Below, piece by piece: positions 9,849 through 23,471 of a stretch of DNA of 64,000 bases (within the stretch, counting starts at the first letter, position 1; each line of letters starts with the position of its first letter). Source of the stretch: Nocardia sp. BMG111209 (GTDB lineage Bacteria > Actinomycetota > Actinomycetes > Mycobacteriales > Mycobacteriaceae); the NCBI RefSeq assembly GCF_000381925.1, contig NZ_KB907307.1, forward strand, positions 1,736,001-1,800,000. Direction: 5' to 3'. A program made the position numbers and the translations under genes. The notes under the pieces are model-generated. The model saw only the letters and a program-made list of their open reading frames with translations. It did not search any database and had not been told where the DNA came from.

Positions 9849-10717
9849 TGATCAGCCCGCTCCCGCGCCGTCACGGCATGACCGATCAGGCCGCCGACGC
9901 CGCCGTCGACCAGGCATGCCGGATACTGCGGCTGCCGTCGATCCGCTCCCAGTTCAACGACATCGTCGAAACCGCGACCCGTGACCAGATGACCTACCGG
10001 GCATTCCTGGCCGAGTTGCTGCTGGCCGAATGCGACGACCGGGGCCGCCGCCGCTCCGAACGCCGCATCCGCGCAGCCGGGTTCCCGCGCGATAAATCGT
10101 TGCGGGCGTTCGACTTCGACGCCAACCCGAACATCGACCCCGCGGTGATCAACACCCTCGCCAACTGCGACTGGGTGCGCAAGGGCACCCCGCTTTGCCT
10201 GATCGGCGACTCCGGCACCGGCAAGAGCCATCTGCTGATCGCGCTGGGCACCGAAGCCGCGATGCGCGGCTACCGCGTGAAATACATCCTGGCAACGAAA
10301 CTGGTGAACGAGCTGGTCGAAGCTGCGGACGAGAAGGTGCTGGCCAAGACGATCGCCCGCTACGGGCGAGTCGATCTGCTCTGCATCGATGAACTGGGAT
10401 ATATGGAGCTCGACAAGCGTGGCGCCGAGCTGTTGTTCCAGGTCTTGACCGAGCGCGAAGAAAAGAATTCTGTCGCGATCGCCTCGAACGAGGCGTTCTC
10501 CGGCTGGTCGAACACGTTTCCCGAACCGCGGCTCTGCGCCGCGATCGTCGACCGCCTCACCTTCGGCGGGCAGATCATCGAAACCGGCACCGACAGTTAC
10601 CGTCTCACCCGCACGGCCCTCGGCAGCGCCGCCGGACCCGCCACTGCGGCAGCGCCCCCGCCGCAGCAACCCGTATTCACCGACGCGCAGCAACAGGCCC
10701 TGGAAATAGTGCCCTGA
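9848..10717 (+). CDS. istB: IS21 helper ATPase IstB
   Basis: 289 residues of the DnaC/DnaA-like AAA+ family that assists IstA in target selection. Walker A reads GDSGTGKSH and Walker B LLCIDELGYM. The start overlaps the istA stop, indicating translational coupling. The tail after about residue 255 is Ala/Pro-rich and probably disordered. Confidence 0.92.
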   Translation: MISPLPRRHGMTDQAADAAVDQACRILRLPSIRSQFNDIVETATRDQMTYRAFLAELLLAECDDRGRRRSERRIRAAGFPRDKSLRAFDFDANPNIDPAVINTLANCDWVRKGTPLCLIGDSGTGKSHLLIALGTEAAMRGYRVKYILATKLVNELVEAADEKVLAKTIARYGRVDLLCIDELGYMELDKRGAELLFQVLTEREEKNSVAIASNEAFSGWSNTFPEPRLCAAIVDRLTFGGQIIETGTDSYRLTRTALGSAAGPATAAAPPPQQPVFTDAQQQALEIVP

Positions 10718-10790
10718 CCAGCGGGCTATCCACGAATTACGACACCACCCCGGCACCCGAACCCGCCGGCACCGGAAAGCACGACAACCC

Positions 10791-11054
10791 GTGACCACAC
10801 ACGACACCCATGCCCACCCCGGCCCCTTCTTTTCCGGTCTCACCGTCGACGACGCGATCGAACTCGCCGAAATGCTGACGTTCATCGACGACTGGCTAAC
10901 CGGCAGCGATCCGGCTATCGCGCGGTCCTTCCACGCGTTCGTCGGCACGGACGGCTACACACTCACCGACCTGCAGGCCGACCTGAACCGGTTCGCCACC
11001 CTGTTCAACGGCCATCAGATCCCGGCCCACGACCCCCACACCGAACCTTTCTGA
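10791..11054 (+). CDS. IS passenger small protein of unknown function
   Basis: 87 residues from a GTG, with GGAAAG upstream. It is acidic and predicted soluble, with a helical middle (DDAIELAEMLTFIDDWL). It lies inside the element between istB and the right-end repeats, so it travels with the IS. I do not recognise the family. Amino-acid composition looks like real coding sequence. Confidence 0.55.
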   Translation: MTTHDTHAHPGPFFSGLTVDDAIELAEMLTFIDDWLTGSDPAIARSFHAFVGTDGYTLTDLQADLNRFATLFNGHQIPAHDPHTEPF

Positions 11055-11087
11055 CACGCCCGGCGAACCTGACACGCCGACCGGGGT

Positions 11088-11181
11088 GACGTCAAAATTC
11101 ACGGATAAACCCACCCCGGATCGGCCCCAACTGACGCCAGAATTCACGGATAAGTGGTGTCAGAATTCGTACTTACGGCCA
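11088..11181. repeat. IS right end with inverted copies of the end repeat
   Basis: Three inverted copies relative to the left end: GACGTCAAAATTCAC at 11088-11102, GACGCCAGAATTCAC at 11133-11147 and GGTGTCAGAATTCGT at 11156-11170. The last CA of the element is 11180-11181. Confidence 0.7.
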
Positions 11182-11187
11182 GCGCGG
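11182..11187. repeat. target-site duplication, right copy (GCGCGG)
   Basis: Identical to 8044-8049. With the flanking CA shared by chance, the direct repeat appears as CAGCGCGG on both sides. Confidence 0.85.
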
Positions 11188-11431
11188 CGGCCAGCCACAA
11201 CAACAGCGCCAGCGGGTGGGTGACCTGTCGGAGCAGGGCCCACGGCCATTGCCGTCCGCCTCTGCGGGTGAGCTGATTCGGCCCGTACTGCAACAGCCGC
11301 CGCTGGGCCTCGACGCCGGACAATCCGCGCAGATCGCTACGCAGGTCCCGCAGCAACCGGTCCGCGGCCTCCTCAGGGTCCAACAGTTGCTCCTGCGGGT
11401 GGATGCGATGGTCCTGACGGGTGGACATCAT
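11188..11431 (-). pseudogene. P-type cation ATPase, 5' part, split by the IS21 element
   Basis: Encodes the cation-ATPase N-terminal domain (LRGLSGVEAQRRLLQYGPN) and the start of the first membrane segment (HPLALLLWLAAA). In the present DNA translation runs into the IS and stops after about ten foreign residues. ATG at 11431 or the adjacent 11428 is a likely start; a GTG at 11476 would nearly overlap the DosR-like box at 11485-11499. The other part of the gene is 5549-8049. Confidence 0.85.
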
Positions 11432-11484
11432 TCGATGGTCGCGACTCGCGCGCGACAGTGACAGGACCGATCGCACCGACTCGA

Positions 11485-11499
11485 AGGACTTTCGGCCTC
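11485..11499 (-). promoter_or_regulatory. DosR-box-like site before the split ATPase
   Basis: AGGACTTTCGGCCTC on the plus strand contains the core GGACTTTCGGCC. It lies 54 bp before the ATG at 11431 and just behind the stop of the kinase gene at 11557. Confidence 0.6.
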
Positions 11500-11556
11500 T
11501 GAGCGCCGGGCGACGCGCTGTGTAGACGACCGATCGCCGCCTTGCGCCACAGGTTG

Positions 11557-13365
<1,809 letters not shown>

Positions 13366-13389
13366 CTAGGGCCCGATGTCGATCACTTG

Positions 13390-13404
13390 CACGCCGAAAG
13401 TCCT
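13390..13404 (-). promoter_or_regulatory. DosR-box-like site in divergent promoter
   Basis: Minus-strand AGGACTTTCGGCGTG carries 11 of 12 core bases. It lies 67 bp before kinase 1 and about 190 bp before the GyrI/DUF302 gene. The mirror-like CGAAAG-TCCTCTCC-TTTCG makes a small inverted repeat at the same place. Confidence 0.5.
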
Positions 13405-13595
13405 CTCCTTTCGGGACAATTGTCGAAGTACTTGCGACACAACAGCTTCCCGTTCCCCGTGCGGCTTCGGACAGGTGCACCGAGCGGCACCCAGAAGGGG
13501 GTGCCTTCGACCCTCACGCGCGAGTCCATCGGCTCTGGGAATCCGGCTCACCCAGCGTGATGCTCGGGGGTTACAGGACACAGAAGGAGGTCGTG

Positions 13596-14489
13596 ATGGA
13601 GTACCGGGTGGCAGTGTGCGAATCGGTACCGCAGGCGGTGCTGCGGGTGCCGTGGGAGGTCCGGCAAGACCGGCTCGGCGCCGATCTCTCCGCCGGCATG
13701 CGGCAACTGGCGATCATGGCGGACCGGACCGGACTGGTCGCATGCGGTTCGCCGACGATCACCTACCAACGGCCGCTGCCGGACGGCGAGGCGGCCGAGG
13801 TGGATTTCGCGGTGCCCGTCGAACCCGGTGCCACGCTGGGACCGCGGTCGGGCGCCGAGGTGATCGTCACACCGGGGACGCTGGTGGCGCGTACCTGCCA
13901 TCGCGGCGGTTACGAGGGCCTCGGCGCGGCGTACACAGCGCTGCACGAATGGTTGTACAGCTCGGGCCACCGCCCGATCGGCCCACCCACCGAGGTCTAT
14001 CTGGTCGGTCCGGACGAAGTGACCGATCCCCGGCGGCTGCTGACCGAGATCCGTATCCCGGTCGCGCCACCGGTGGCCGTCACGGTCGATGTGCACATCC
14101 CGTTCGACCGAACCGTCGCCCTGGTCCGGGAAACCCTGCTCGCCGACGGTTTCGTCATCCTCGCCGAACTGGACCTGCGCGCCACGCCGGCGGACCCGCC
14201 CGGCGTTCCGGAAACCGGGCACGTCGTCCTCGACACCTGTCATCCGGAACTGCTCACCCGCGCGCTGGCCGCGGATCCGCAGGCCGGCGTGATGCTGCCG
14301 CGTGCCGTCGCGATTCGCGAACGGGCCGGGTGCGTCACGATCGAGGCCGCCAACCCGACGGTGCTGGTCCAGGCCACCCGGCACGACAGCCTGCAGGCCG
14401 TCGCCGACGAGATGTGTCGCTTGCTGGTCGCCGTACTGGATCGGATCGAAAAGTCGGCCGCCGACCTGATCGGATCCGCGGGAATGTGA
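13596..14489 (+). CDS. GyrI-like effector-binding domain fused to DUF302
   Basis: 297 residues. The first ~150 (EYRVAVCESVPQAVLRVPWEV ... WLYSSGH ... EVYLVGPDE) look like the GyrI/AraC effector-binding fold, without a DNA-binding domain. The last ~125 (VDVHIPFDRTVALVRETLLADGF ... HPELLTRALAADPQAGVMLP) form a DUF302 domain, a fold often found beside redox and metal-stress genes. AAGGAGG lies 5 bases before the ATG at 13596. The nitroreductase 2 gene follows after 68 bp. Function unknown; ligand binding is the likely shared property of both domains. Confidence 0.75.
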   Translation: MEYRVAVCESVPQAVLRVPWEVRQDRLGADLSAGMRQLAIMADRTGLVACGSPTITYQRPLPDGEAAEVDFAVPVEPGATLGPRSGAEVIVTPGTLVARTCHRGGYEGLGAAYTALHEWLYSSGHRPIGPPTEVYLVGPDEVTDPRRLLTEIRIPVAPPVAVTVDVHIPFDRTVALVRETLLADGFVILAELDLRATPADPPGVPETGHVVLDTCHPELLTRALAADPQAGVMLPRAVAIRERAGCVTIEAANPTVLVQATRHDSLQAVADEMCRLLVAVLDRIEKSAADLIGSAGM

Positions 14490-14500
14490 CCATCGGCCCG
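14486..14500 (+). promoter_or_regulatory. DosR-box-like site before nitroreductase 2
   Basis: GTGACCATCGGCCCG overlaps the stop of the upstream gene and ends 57 bp before the ATG at 14558. The same sequence type recurs at 29365-29379. Confidence 0.5.
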
Positions 14501-14557
14501 CACGGTCGAGGCGGAAGCCCGTATCCGGCGGTGACCTGCCCGGACGATCCTGACGGT

Positions 14558-15574
14558 ATGACTGCTACGGATCCCGTCGCCACGTTACCGATTCCGGACC
14601 AGCCCACCGTGCGGACGGCACTTCGGCTGGCCGGGCGCGCTCCGTCGATCCACAACACCCAGCCGTGGCGTTGGGTCTTCGACGGTCGCCGCCTGCATCT
14701 GTACGCCGACCCCGACCGGGTCCTGCCCGCTGCCGATCCGCGTGGGCGGCAGCAGCTGATCAGCTGCGGCGCGGTATTGCACCACGCCCGCACCGCGTTC
14801 GCCCTCGCCGGCTGGCACACCGATACCGAGCGCCTGCCCGACCCGCATCGACCGGATCACTTGGCGGACATCGACTTCCGCCCCTGGCCCGATCCACCCG
14901 CGGGAGTCCCGCGCCGGGCGCGCGCGATCGGCGAGCGCTACAGCGACCGCCTCCCGATGCTGCCGCCGCCGGATTTCGACGCCACGGCCCGGGCGCTGCG
15001 CGGTCTGGCCGGCCCGCACCATGTGGAGTCGGACGTACTCCCCGAGGAAGCCCGTGCCCGGCTCGCGGAGATTTCCGAGCAGGCCGCGGAGGCGCATCGC
15101 GACGACCTGTTCTATCAGCGGGAATTGAATTGGTGGACAGGGCATTCCGATGTCGTGGAGGGTGTCCCGGAGGCCGCACTGGTGTCCGCGGAGGAGGCGT
15201 CGCGCACGGGTGTCGCGCGAGCGTTTCCCGCTGCGGCGCATTCGGCCCGGCGCAGCGAACTCACCGACGCGGCCCGGCTGGTGGTCCTCAGTTGTGCCTC
15301 CGAAGGCCACGCGGAATGGCTCCGGACCGGCGAGGCATTGTCGGCGGTTCTGCTGGAATGCGCCGCGTCCGGGCTGTCGACCTGTGCCCTCACCCATCTC
15401 ACCGAGCCGGGGATCGGCCGGCGCATGATCGCTGCCATGTTGCCGCACCCTGCGCAGCCGGAAGTGGTGATCCGCATCGGCATCGCACCGGACGACACCC
15501 GGCCGATTCCGACGCCGCGGCGGCCGCTCGACGACTACCTGGAGATCCGGACGATGCCGACCGGCACGCCGTGA
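14558..15574 (+). CDS. Acg-family nitroreductase-like protein 2
   Basis: 338 residues with GRAPSIHNTQPWRW near residues 26-39, the family core (LNWWTGHSD, ALSAVLLECAASGLSTC) and C-terminal PEVVIRIGIAP. Same fold and likely FMN binding as protein 1. The ATG at 14558 is chosen because conserved sequence begins soon after; the frame stays open upstream but is not conserved. It lies in the plus-strand series leading to dosR. Confidence 0.85.
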   Translation: MTATDPVATLPIPDQPTVRTALRLAGRAPSIHNTQPWRWVFDGRRLHLYADPDRVLPAADPRGRQQLISCGAVLHHARTAFALAGWHTDTERLPDPHRPDHLADIDFRPWPDPPAGVPRRARAIGERYSDRLPMLPPPDFDATARALRGLAGPHHVESDVLPEEARARLAEISEQAAEAHRDDLFYQRELNWWTGHSDVVEGVPEAALVSAEEASRTGVARAFPAAAHSARRSELTDAARLVVLSCASEGHAEWLRTGEALSAVLLECAASGLSTCALTHLTEPGIGRRMIAAMLPHPAQPEVVIRIGIAPDDTRPIPTPRRPLDDYLEIRTMPTGTP

Positions 15575-15592
15575 ATCCAGCCCACATGCCCG

Positions 15593-15607
15593 GATGACGT
15601 TGGTCCC
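15593..15607 (-). promoter_or_regulatory. DosR-box-like site before flavodoxin
   Basis: Minus-strand GGGACCAACGTCATC; 59 bp before the flavodoxin ATG at 15667. The GGGACCAAC form is shared with 50320-50334. Confidence 0.4.
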
Positions 15608-15666
15608 CGAACCACGGGCACGACGGCTCCGGACACCCGGCCCCGAGATGGAACAGGCTGAAACAC

Positions 15667-16221
15667 ATGGAAACACACACTCCGCACATCGCCGTCCTCT
15701 ATGCGACGGCACAGGGATCCACCCGTGAGATCGCCGAATTCATCGGTACCGAACTGGCCGGGCGCGGTGCCCGGGTGGAGGTGTCCGACGTCGAGCACGC
15801 GCCCGACCCGAGCACCGTGGACGGCATCGTCCTCGGCAGCGCCGTCCACAACCGCGCACTGTTGCCCGAGATGTCCGACTACGTACACAACTACCGGGAA
15901 CAGCTGTCCGGATTGGATGTCTGGCTGTTCAGCGTGGGCCTCGGCCCGGCCCTGCACGGGCCGATCGGCCGGCTGCTCGGCACCAAGGTGCCGTCGCGGA
16001 TCGCAGCCGTACGGGACGAGATCCAGCCCCTGGACTATCGCGCATTCGCCGGCCACTACGAACGAGCGGGGGTCGACCTGCCCGCCCGGATCCTGTTCCG
16101 TCTGCTCGGCGGAACCCGCTACGGCGATCTGCGCGACTGGTCCGCGATCCGCGACTGGACCGGGCTCATCGCCGCGGCACTGAACCTGCCGCAGCCGTCG
16201 TCGGCCACCATTCACCCCTGA
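15667..16221 (+). CDS. flavodoxin-domain protein (HemG-like)
   Basis: 184 residues. The N-terminal strand and FMN phosphate loop read VLYATAQGSTREIA (residues 10-23), with a second flavin loop region at GIVLGSAVHNRALLPEM. The C-terminal GTRYGDLRDWSAIRDW segment is typical of flavodoxin-domain proteins annotated as menaquinone-dependent protoporphyrinogen oxidase in actinomycetes. The likely role is FMN-based electron transfer; the partner is unknown. A DosR-like site lies upstream, and rip3 follows after 109 bp. Confidence 0.8.
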   Translation: METHTPHIAVLYATAQGSTREIAEFIGTELAGRGARVEVSDVEHAPDPSTVDGIVLGSAVHNRALLPEMSDYVHNYREQLSGLDVWLFSVGLGPALHGPIGRLLGTKVPSRIAAVRDEIQPLDYRAFAGHYERAGVDLPARILFRLLGGTRYGDLRDWSAIRDWTGLIAAALNLPQPSSATIHP

Positions 16222-16330
16222 AAGCCCGGTTGCCTCATGATGTTCCGATATCTGACCGGTGGCCTCACCGCGACGCCGATCGTGGCCGCCGTGCTCGCCT
16301 GTTCCCGAATCTGCCGAGGGGTGACCGGTC

Positions 16331-17473
16331 GTGGTGTCTGAGACCGTGATTCTGGGCCGTATCGCCGGCATTCGGCTCGGTGCGCACTGGTCCGTGCTGG
16401 TCACGCTGGGCTTGTTCGCCTGGATCCTGCACACCGAACTCGACGGTCACGGTGGCCCGGTGTTCGTGTGGATCGTGGCCGTATCCGGCGCGATGGCGCT
16501 GTTCGCGGCGCTGGTCGCGCACGAACTCGCCCATTCGATCGTGGCTCGCCGCCACGGTGTCCGGGTGGACCGCATCGTGTTCTGGTTGCTCGGCGGGGCC
16601 TCCGAATTGACCGACGAGCCCCCGGACGCGCGCGCCGACCTGTGGATCGCCCTGGCGGGCCCGCTGACCAGCCTGGCGACCGGGGTCGTCGCGTACATCG
16701 CCGCGATGATCACCGCGATACTCGGCCCGGACGGCGCGATCACGATCGCGCTGGTGTGGCTGGCGGTCATGAACGTGGTCCTGGCGGTGTTCAACATGCT
16801 GCCCGGTGCGCCGCTGGACGGTGGCCGGGTGCTGAGAGCGGTGATCTGGTGGCGCACCGGCGACCGGCTGCGGGCGGCCACCGCCGCAGCACGTAGCGGG
16901 CGTCGGCTGGGCACGGTCCTCATCGTGCTCGGCGTCGTCGAAATCGCCCTCACCCGGCGGCTGGACGGGATGTGGCCGATGCTGCTGGGCTGGTTCCTGC
17001 GCGCCTCCGCCGGCGGCGAACTCGCCGCCGCAGGGCTGCGACATCGGCTGAGCGGCAACACCGTCGGCGACATCATGCGCAGTCCGGTGGTGGCGGTGCC
17101 CGGGATCTGGTCGATCACAGATCTGCTGGCTTCCGGCGCCGCCGGCATCGGGCATCGCATCTTCCCGGTGGTGGACGACACGGGCAGGCCGTTCGCGATC
17201 GCGGCCTGGCCGGATCTGGCCCGGGTCCCCGAGCAGGCCCGCCCGGTCACCTCGATGGCCACCATCGGGCGGCGCCTGCCGCGCGGCGCGATCGTCACCG
17301 CGACCACACCGCTGGCGGACGCCGTGACCCGCATCGTGCTGCGGCCCGAACTGGACGCGATCACGGTGGTCGACGAACAGGGCCGGCTGATCGGTATCGT
17401 CACGGCCACCGACATGGCCGCCGCGTGTGATCGTTCCGCACTCGGGCTGCCGGTCGGCCGTACGAGCCCGTGA
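16331..17473 (+). CDS. rip3: site-2 protease family metalloprotease with CBS domains (Rip3/Rv2625c-type)
   Basis: 380 residues. The zinc motif HELAH is at 64-68 and the second motif NMLPGAPLDGG is at 155-165, with Asp163 the third ligand. Several membrane helices span residues 15-240, and a C-terminal pair of CBS-like domains occupies about 245-370. Rip3 (Rv2625c) of M. tuberculosis is DosR-regulated and has this layout. It cleaves substrates within the membrane; its substrate is unknown. GTG 16331 follows GAGGGG by about 10 bases. A 34-codon frame at 16237 overlaps this start but has no strong support. Confidence 0.9.
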   Translation: MVSETVILGRIAGIRLGAHWSVLVTLGLFAWILHTELDGHGGPVFVWIVAVSGAMALFAALVAHELAHSIVARRHGVRVDRIVFWLLGGASELTDEPPDARADLWIALAGPLTSLATGVVAYIAAMITAILGPDGAITIALVWLAVMNVVLAVFNMLPGAPLDGGRVLRAVIWWRTGDRLRAATAAARSGRRLGTVLIVLGVVEIALTRRLDGMWPMLLGWFLRASAGGELAAAGLRHRLSGNTVGDIMRSPVVAVPGIWSITDLLASGAAGIGHRIFPVVDDTGRPFAIAAWPDLARVPEQARPVTSMATIGRRLPRGAIVTATTPLADAVTRIVLRPELDAITVVDEQGRLIGIVTATDMAAACDRSALGLPVGRTSP

Positions 17474-17501
17474 CGATCCGGGCCGGACGGCGACCGGCCC
17501 A

Positions 17502-17516
17502 GGGACTTTCGTCCGT
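17502..17516 (+). promoter_or_regulatory. DosR-box-like site before dosR (autoregulation)
   Basis: GGGACTTTCGTCCGT is a good two-arm match, 60 bp before the dosR ATG. In M. tuberculosis the dosR operon is autoregulated. Confidence 0.65.
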
Positions 17517-17575
17517 ATTGCCGGCGGGTCGCGGAAGCCTATGGTGGTCCTACCCTCACAGTGATTGGATCCGTC

Positions 17576-18223
17576 ATGATCAAGGTTTTCCTGGTGGACG
17601 ACCACGAGATAGTCCGCCGCGGCTTGGTCGACCTGCTGTCCGGCGACCCGGAACTGACCGTCGTCGGTGAAGCCGGCGACGTCGCCGGCGCACTGGCCCG
17701 AATTCCGGCGTTGCAGCCCGATGTCGCCGTCCTCGACGTACGCCTGCCCGACGGCAACGGCATCGAACTGTGCCGCGACCTCCTGACCAAACTCGACGAC
17801 CTGCGCTGCCTGATCCTCACCTCGTTCACCGACGAGCAGGCCATGATGGACGCCATCCTGGCCGGGGCCAGCGGGTACGTGGTGAAGGACATCAAGGGTA
17901 TGGAGCTCGCCTCGGCCATCAAAGTGGTCGGCAGCGGCCGTTCGCTGCTCGACAACCGGGCCGCCGCGGCATTGATGGATCGGCTGCGCCGCAGCACCCA
18001 GCCGGACGGGCCGCTGGCCGGACTCACCGATCAGGAACGCAAACTCCTGGATCTGCTCGGTGAAGGGCTGACCAACCGGCAGATCGCCGAGCGGATGTTC
18101 CTGGCGGAGAAGACGGTCAAGAACTACGTGTCCCGGCTGCTGGCCAAACTCGGTATGGAACGCCGCACCCAGGCCGCTGTGTACGCCTCGCAATTGCGCA
18201 GTGGCAAGGACGCCGTGCAGTGA
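17576..18223 (+). CDS. dosR: dormancy response regulator DosR (DevR)
   Basis: 215 residues, NarL/LuxR class, very close to M. tuberculosis DosR from the first residues ([11 protein letters not shown]) to the DNA-binding domain. The phospho-acceptor is Asp54 in VLDVRLPDG, and the segment [12 protein letters not shown] is shared. The LuxR-type helix-turn-helix spans about 150-205, with recognition helix [16 protein letters not shown]. It activates dormancy genes after phosphorylation by DosS/DosT-like kinases; four candidates lie in this window. Start chosen by homology; a GTG 15 bases upstream is in frame. Unlike M. tuberculosis, no kinase gene directly follows; PEP synthase lies between. Confidence 0.97.
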   Translation: MIKVFLVDDHEIVRRGLVDLLSGDPELTVVGEAGDVAGALARIPALQPDVAVLDVRLPDGNGIELCRDLLTKLDDLRCLILTSFTDEQAMMDAILAGASGYVVKDIKGMELASAIKVVGSGRSLLDNRAAAALMDRLRRSTQPDGPLAGLTDQERKLLDLLGEGLTNRQIAERMFLAEKTVKNYVSRLLAKLGMERRTQAAVYASQLRSGKDAVQ

Positions 18224-18251
18224 CAGTCCCGGCCGGAGGCCCATCCGATCG

Positions 18252-18266
18252 GGGACCTTCGACCAT
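18252..18266 (+). promoter_or_regulatory. DosR-box-like site before PEP synthase
   Basis: GGGACCTTCGACCAT, 70 bp before the ATG at 18337, in the 113-bp gap behind dosR. Confidence 0.55.
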
Positions 18267-18336
18267 CGCGCCGAACCGGCCGAACGGCGAATCTGGTTCC
18301 AGCAGAACCATTTTCCCGACAGATCGGAAGAGTGTC

Positions 18337-22478
<4,142 letters not shown>

Positions 22479-22500
22479 GCCGGCTTCGTGGCAGCCGCGG

Positions 22501-23433
22501 CTATCGCGCGTCCCCGGTGTCGGGGCCGGTCCGGTGGCTGCGGGCGATGATGATCGGGCAGTGCACCGAATGGGCCAGCGCATTGCTGGTCGAGCCGAGC
22601 AGCATGCCGGTGAAGCCGCCGCGACCGTGACTGCCGACCACGATCAGCTGGGCGTGCTCGGCGGCTTCGAGCAGGGCCTTGGCCGGATGGTTGCGCGCGA
22701 GGATCCGGTGCACGGTGACGTCCGGGTAACGTTCGGTCCAGCCGGCCATGCTCTCGGCGAAGACGGCCTGCTCGGAGTCGTGGATGGCGTCCCAGCCGGT
22801 GATGGACGGTTCCAGTCCCGCGGACATGTCGCTCCAGGCATGGACCGCGGTGAGGCCGACCTTGCGCCGGGATGCCTCCTCGAACGCGATCTCCAGCGCG
22901 GGCAGGCTGTTGGCGGTGCCGTCGACCCCCACGACCACCGGCGCGACGGCCGCCTCGGCGCCGGTGGCCGCCGTCGAGTGCACGATGGCGACCGGCGAGA
23001 AGGCATGGTGCAGCACCGCGGAACTGACCGAACCGAGCAACGCACGGCCGACCGCCCCCAGACCACGGTCGCCGACGACGATCAGGCGCGCGGTCTTCGA
23101 CAACTGCACCAGGTCGACGATGGCCATTTGGTAGGTCACTTCTGTGGTGATCTGCAGATTTCCATCGGGTACCGCGGACCGCGCGATCCCGGCCGCCTCG
23201 GTGAGCACACGCTGGGCCTCGGTGTTCAGCCATTCGTAGTCGATTCCGGCCCACGCGATGCCGGGGCCGATACTCGCGGGCCCGGCCACGGAATCGACGA
23301 GGTGCAAGGGGCAGCCGTACAGCGCGGCCTCCACCGCCGCCCAGGCGACGGCCCGGGACGACATCGCTGATCCGTCGACGCCGACGACGATCGGCGCATC
23401 GGGGTCGACCGGATGGGAAAGGGACTGGCTCAT
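22501..23433 (-). CDS. tandem universal stress protein 1
   Basis: 310 residues, two UspA domains. Both carry the ATP-binding loop G-2X-G-9X-GS: VVGDRGLGAVGRALLGS in the first, VVGSHGRGGFTGMLLGS in the second. DosR-regulated relatives in M. tuberculosis (Rv2005c, Rv1996, Rv2623) share this form; Rv2623 binds ATP and affects growth arrest. GAGGAG is 7 bases before the ATG. It is last in a minus-strand operon, 38 bp after nitroreductase 3. USP4 at 31335 is its close paralogue. Confidence 0.9.
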   Translation of the reverse strand: MSQSLSHPVDPDAPIVVGVDGSAMSSRAVAWAAVEAALYGCPLHLVDSVAGPASIGPGIAWAGIDYEWLNTEAQRVLTEAAGIARSAVPDGNLQITTEVTYQMAIVDLVQLSKTARLIVVGDRGLGAVGRALLGSVSSAVLHHAFSPVAIVHSTAATGAEAAVAPVVVGVDGTANSLPALEIAFEEASRRKVGLTAVHAWSDMSAGLEPSITGWDAIHDSEQAVFAESMAGWTERYPDVTVHRILARNHPAKALLEAAEHAQLIVVGSHGRGGFTGMLLGSTSNALAHSVHCPIIIARSHRTGPDTGDAR

Positions 23434-23471
23434 GATCGTTCTCCTCGGACTGTCACTTGTCGGGTTCTGGT

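Larger units (their letters stand above)
8050..11181 (+). mobile_element. IS21-family insertion sequence, 3132 bp, apparently intact
   Basis: The element begins TGG and ends CCA, with imperfect terminal inverted repeats: left TGGTTCTATCCGTGAATT and right (complement) TGGCCGTAAGTACGAATT. It carries istA and istB in the standard overlapping order plus a small passenger gene. Multiple internal copies of a GAATT-NN-GACACC-type repeat sit at both ends, as in other IS21 elements where transposase binds. A 6-bp GCGCGG duplication flanks it. The intact reading frames and exact target duplication suggest a fairly recent insertion. Confidence 0.92.

Noticed and set aside
16237..16341. 34-codon frame with one hydrophobic stretch overlapping the rip3 start
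   Set aside because: No ribosome site, and most of it is explained by the rip3 leader; kept only as a remark.
16265..18244. Long minus-strand frame (about 659 codons) opposite rip3 and dosR
   Set aside because: A shadow of two clear genes on the other strand; its Gly/His/Arg-rich composition is typical of antisense frames in high-GC DNA. The same holds for frames opposite PEP synthase, the kinases, the USPs and the molybdoenzyme.
18321..18332. AGATCGGAAGAG, identical to the start of an Illumina adapter
   Set aside because: The following bases (TGTCATG) do not continue the adapter, and the sequence sits in a sensible position as the PEP synthase ribosome site. A 12-base chance match is the likelier explanation.
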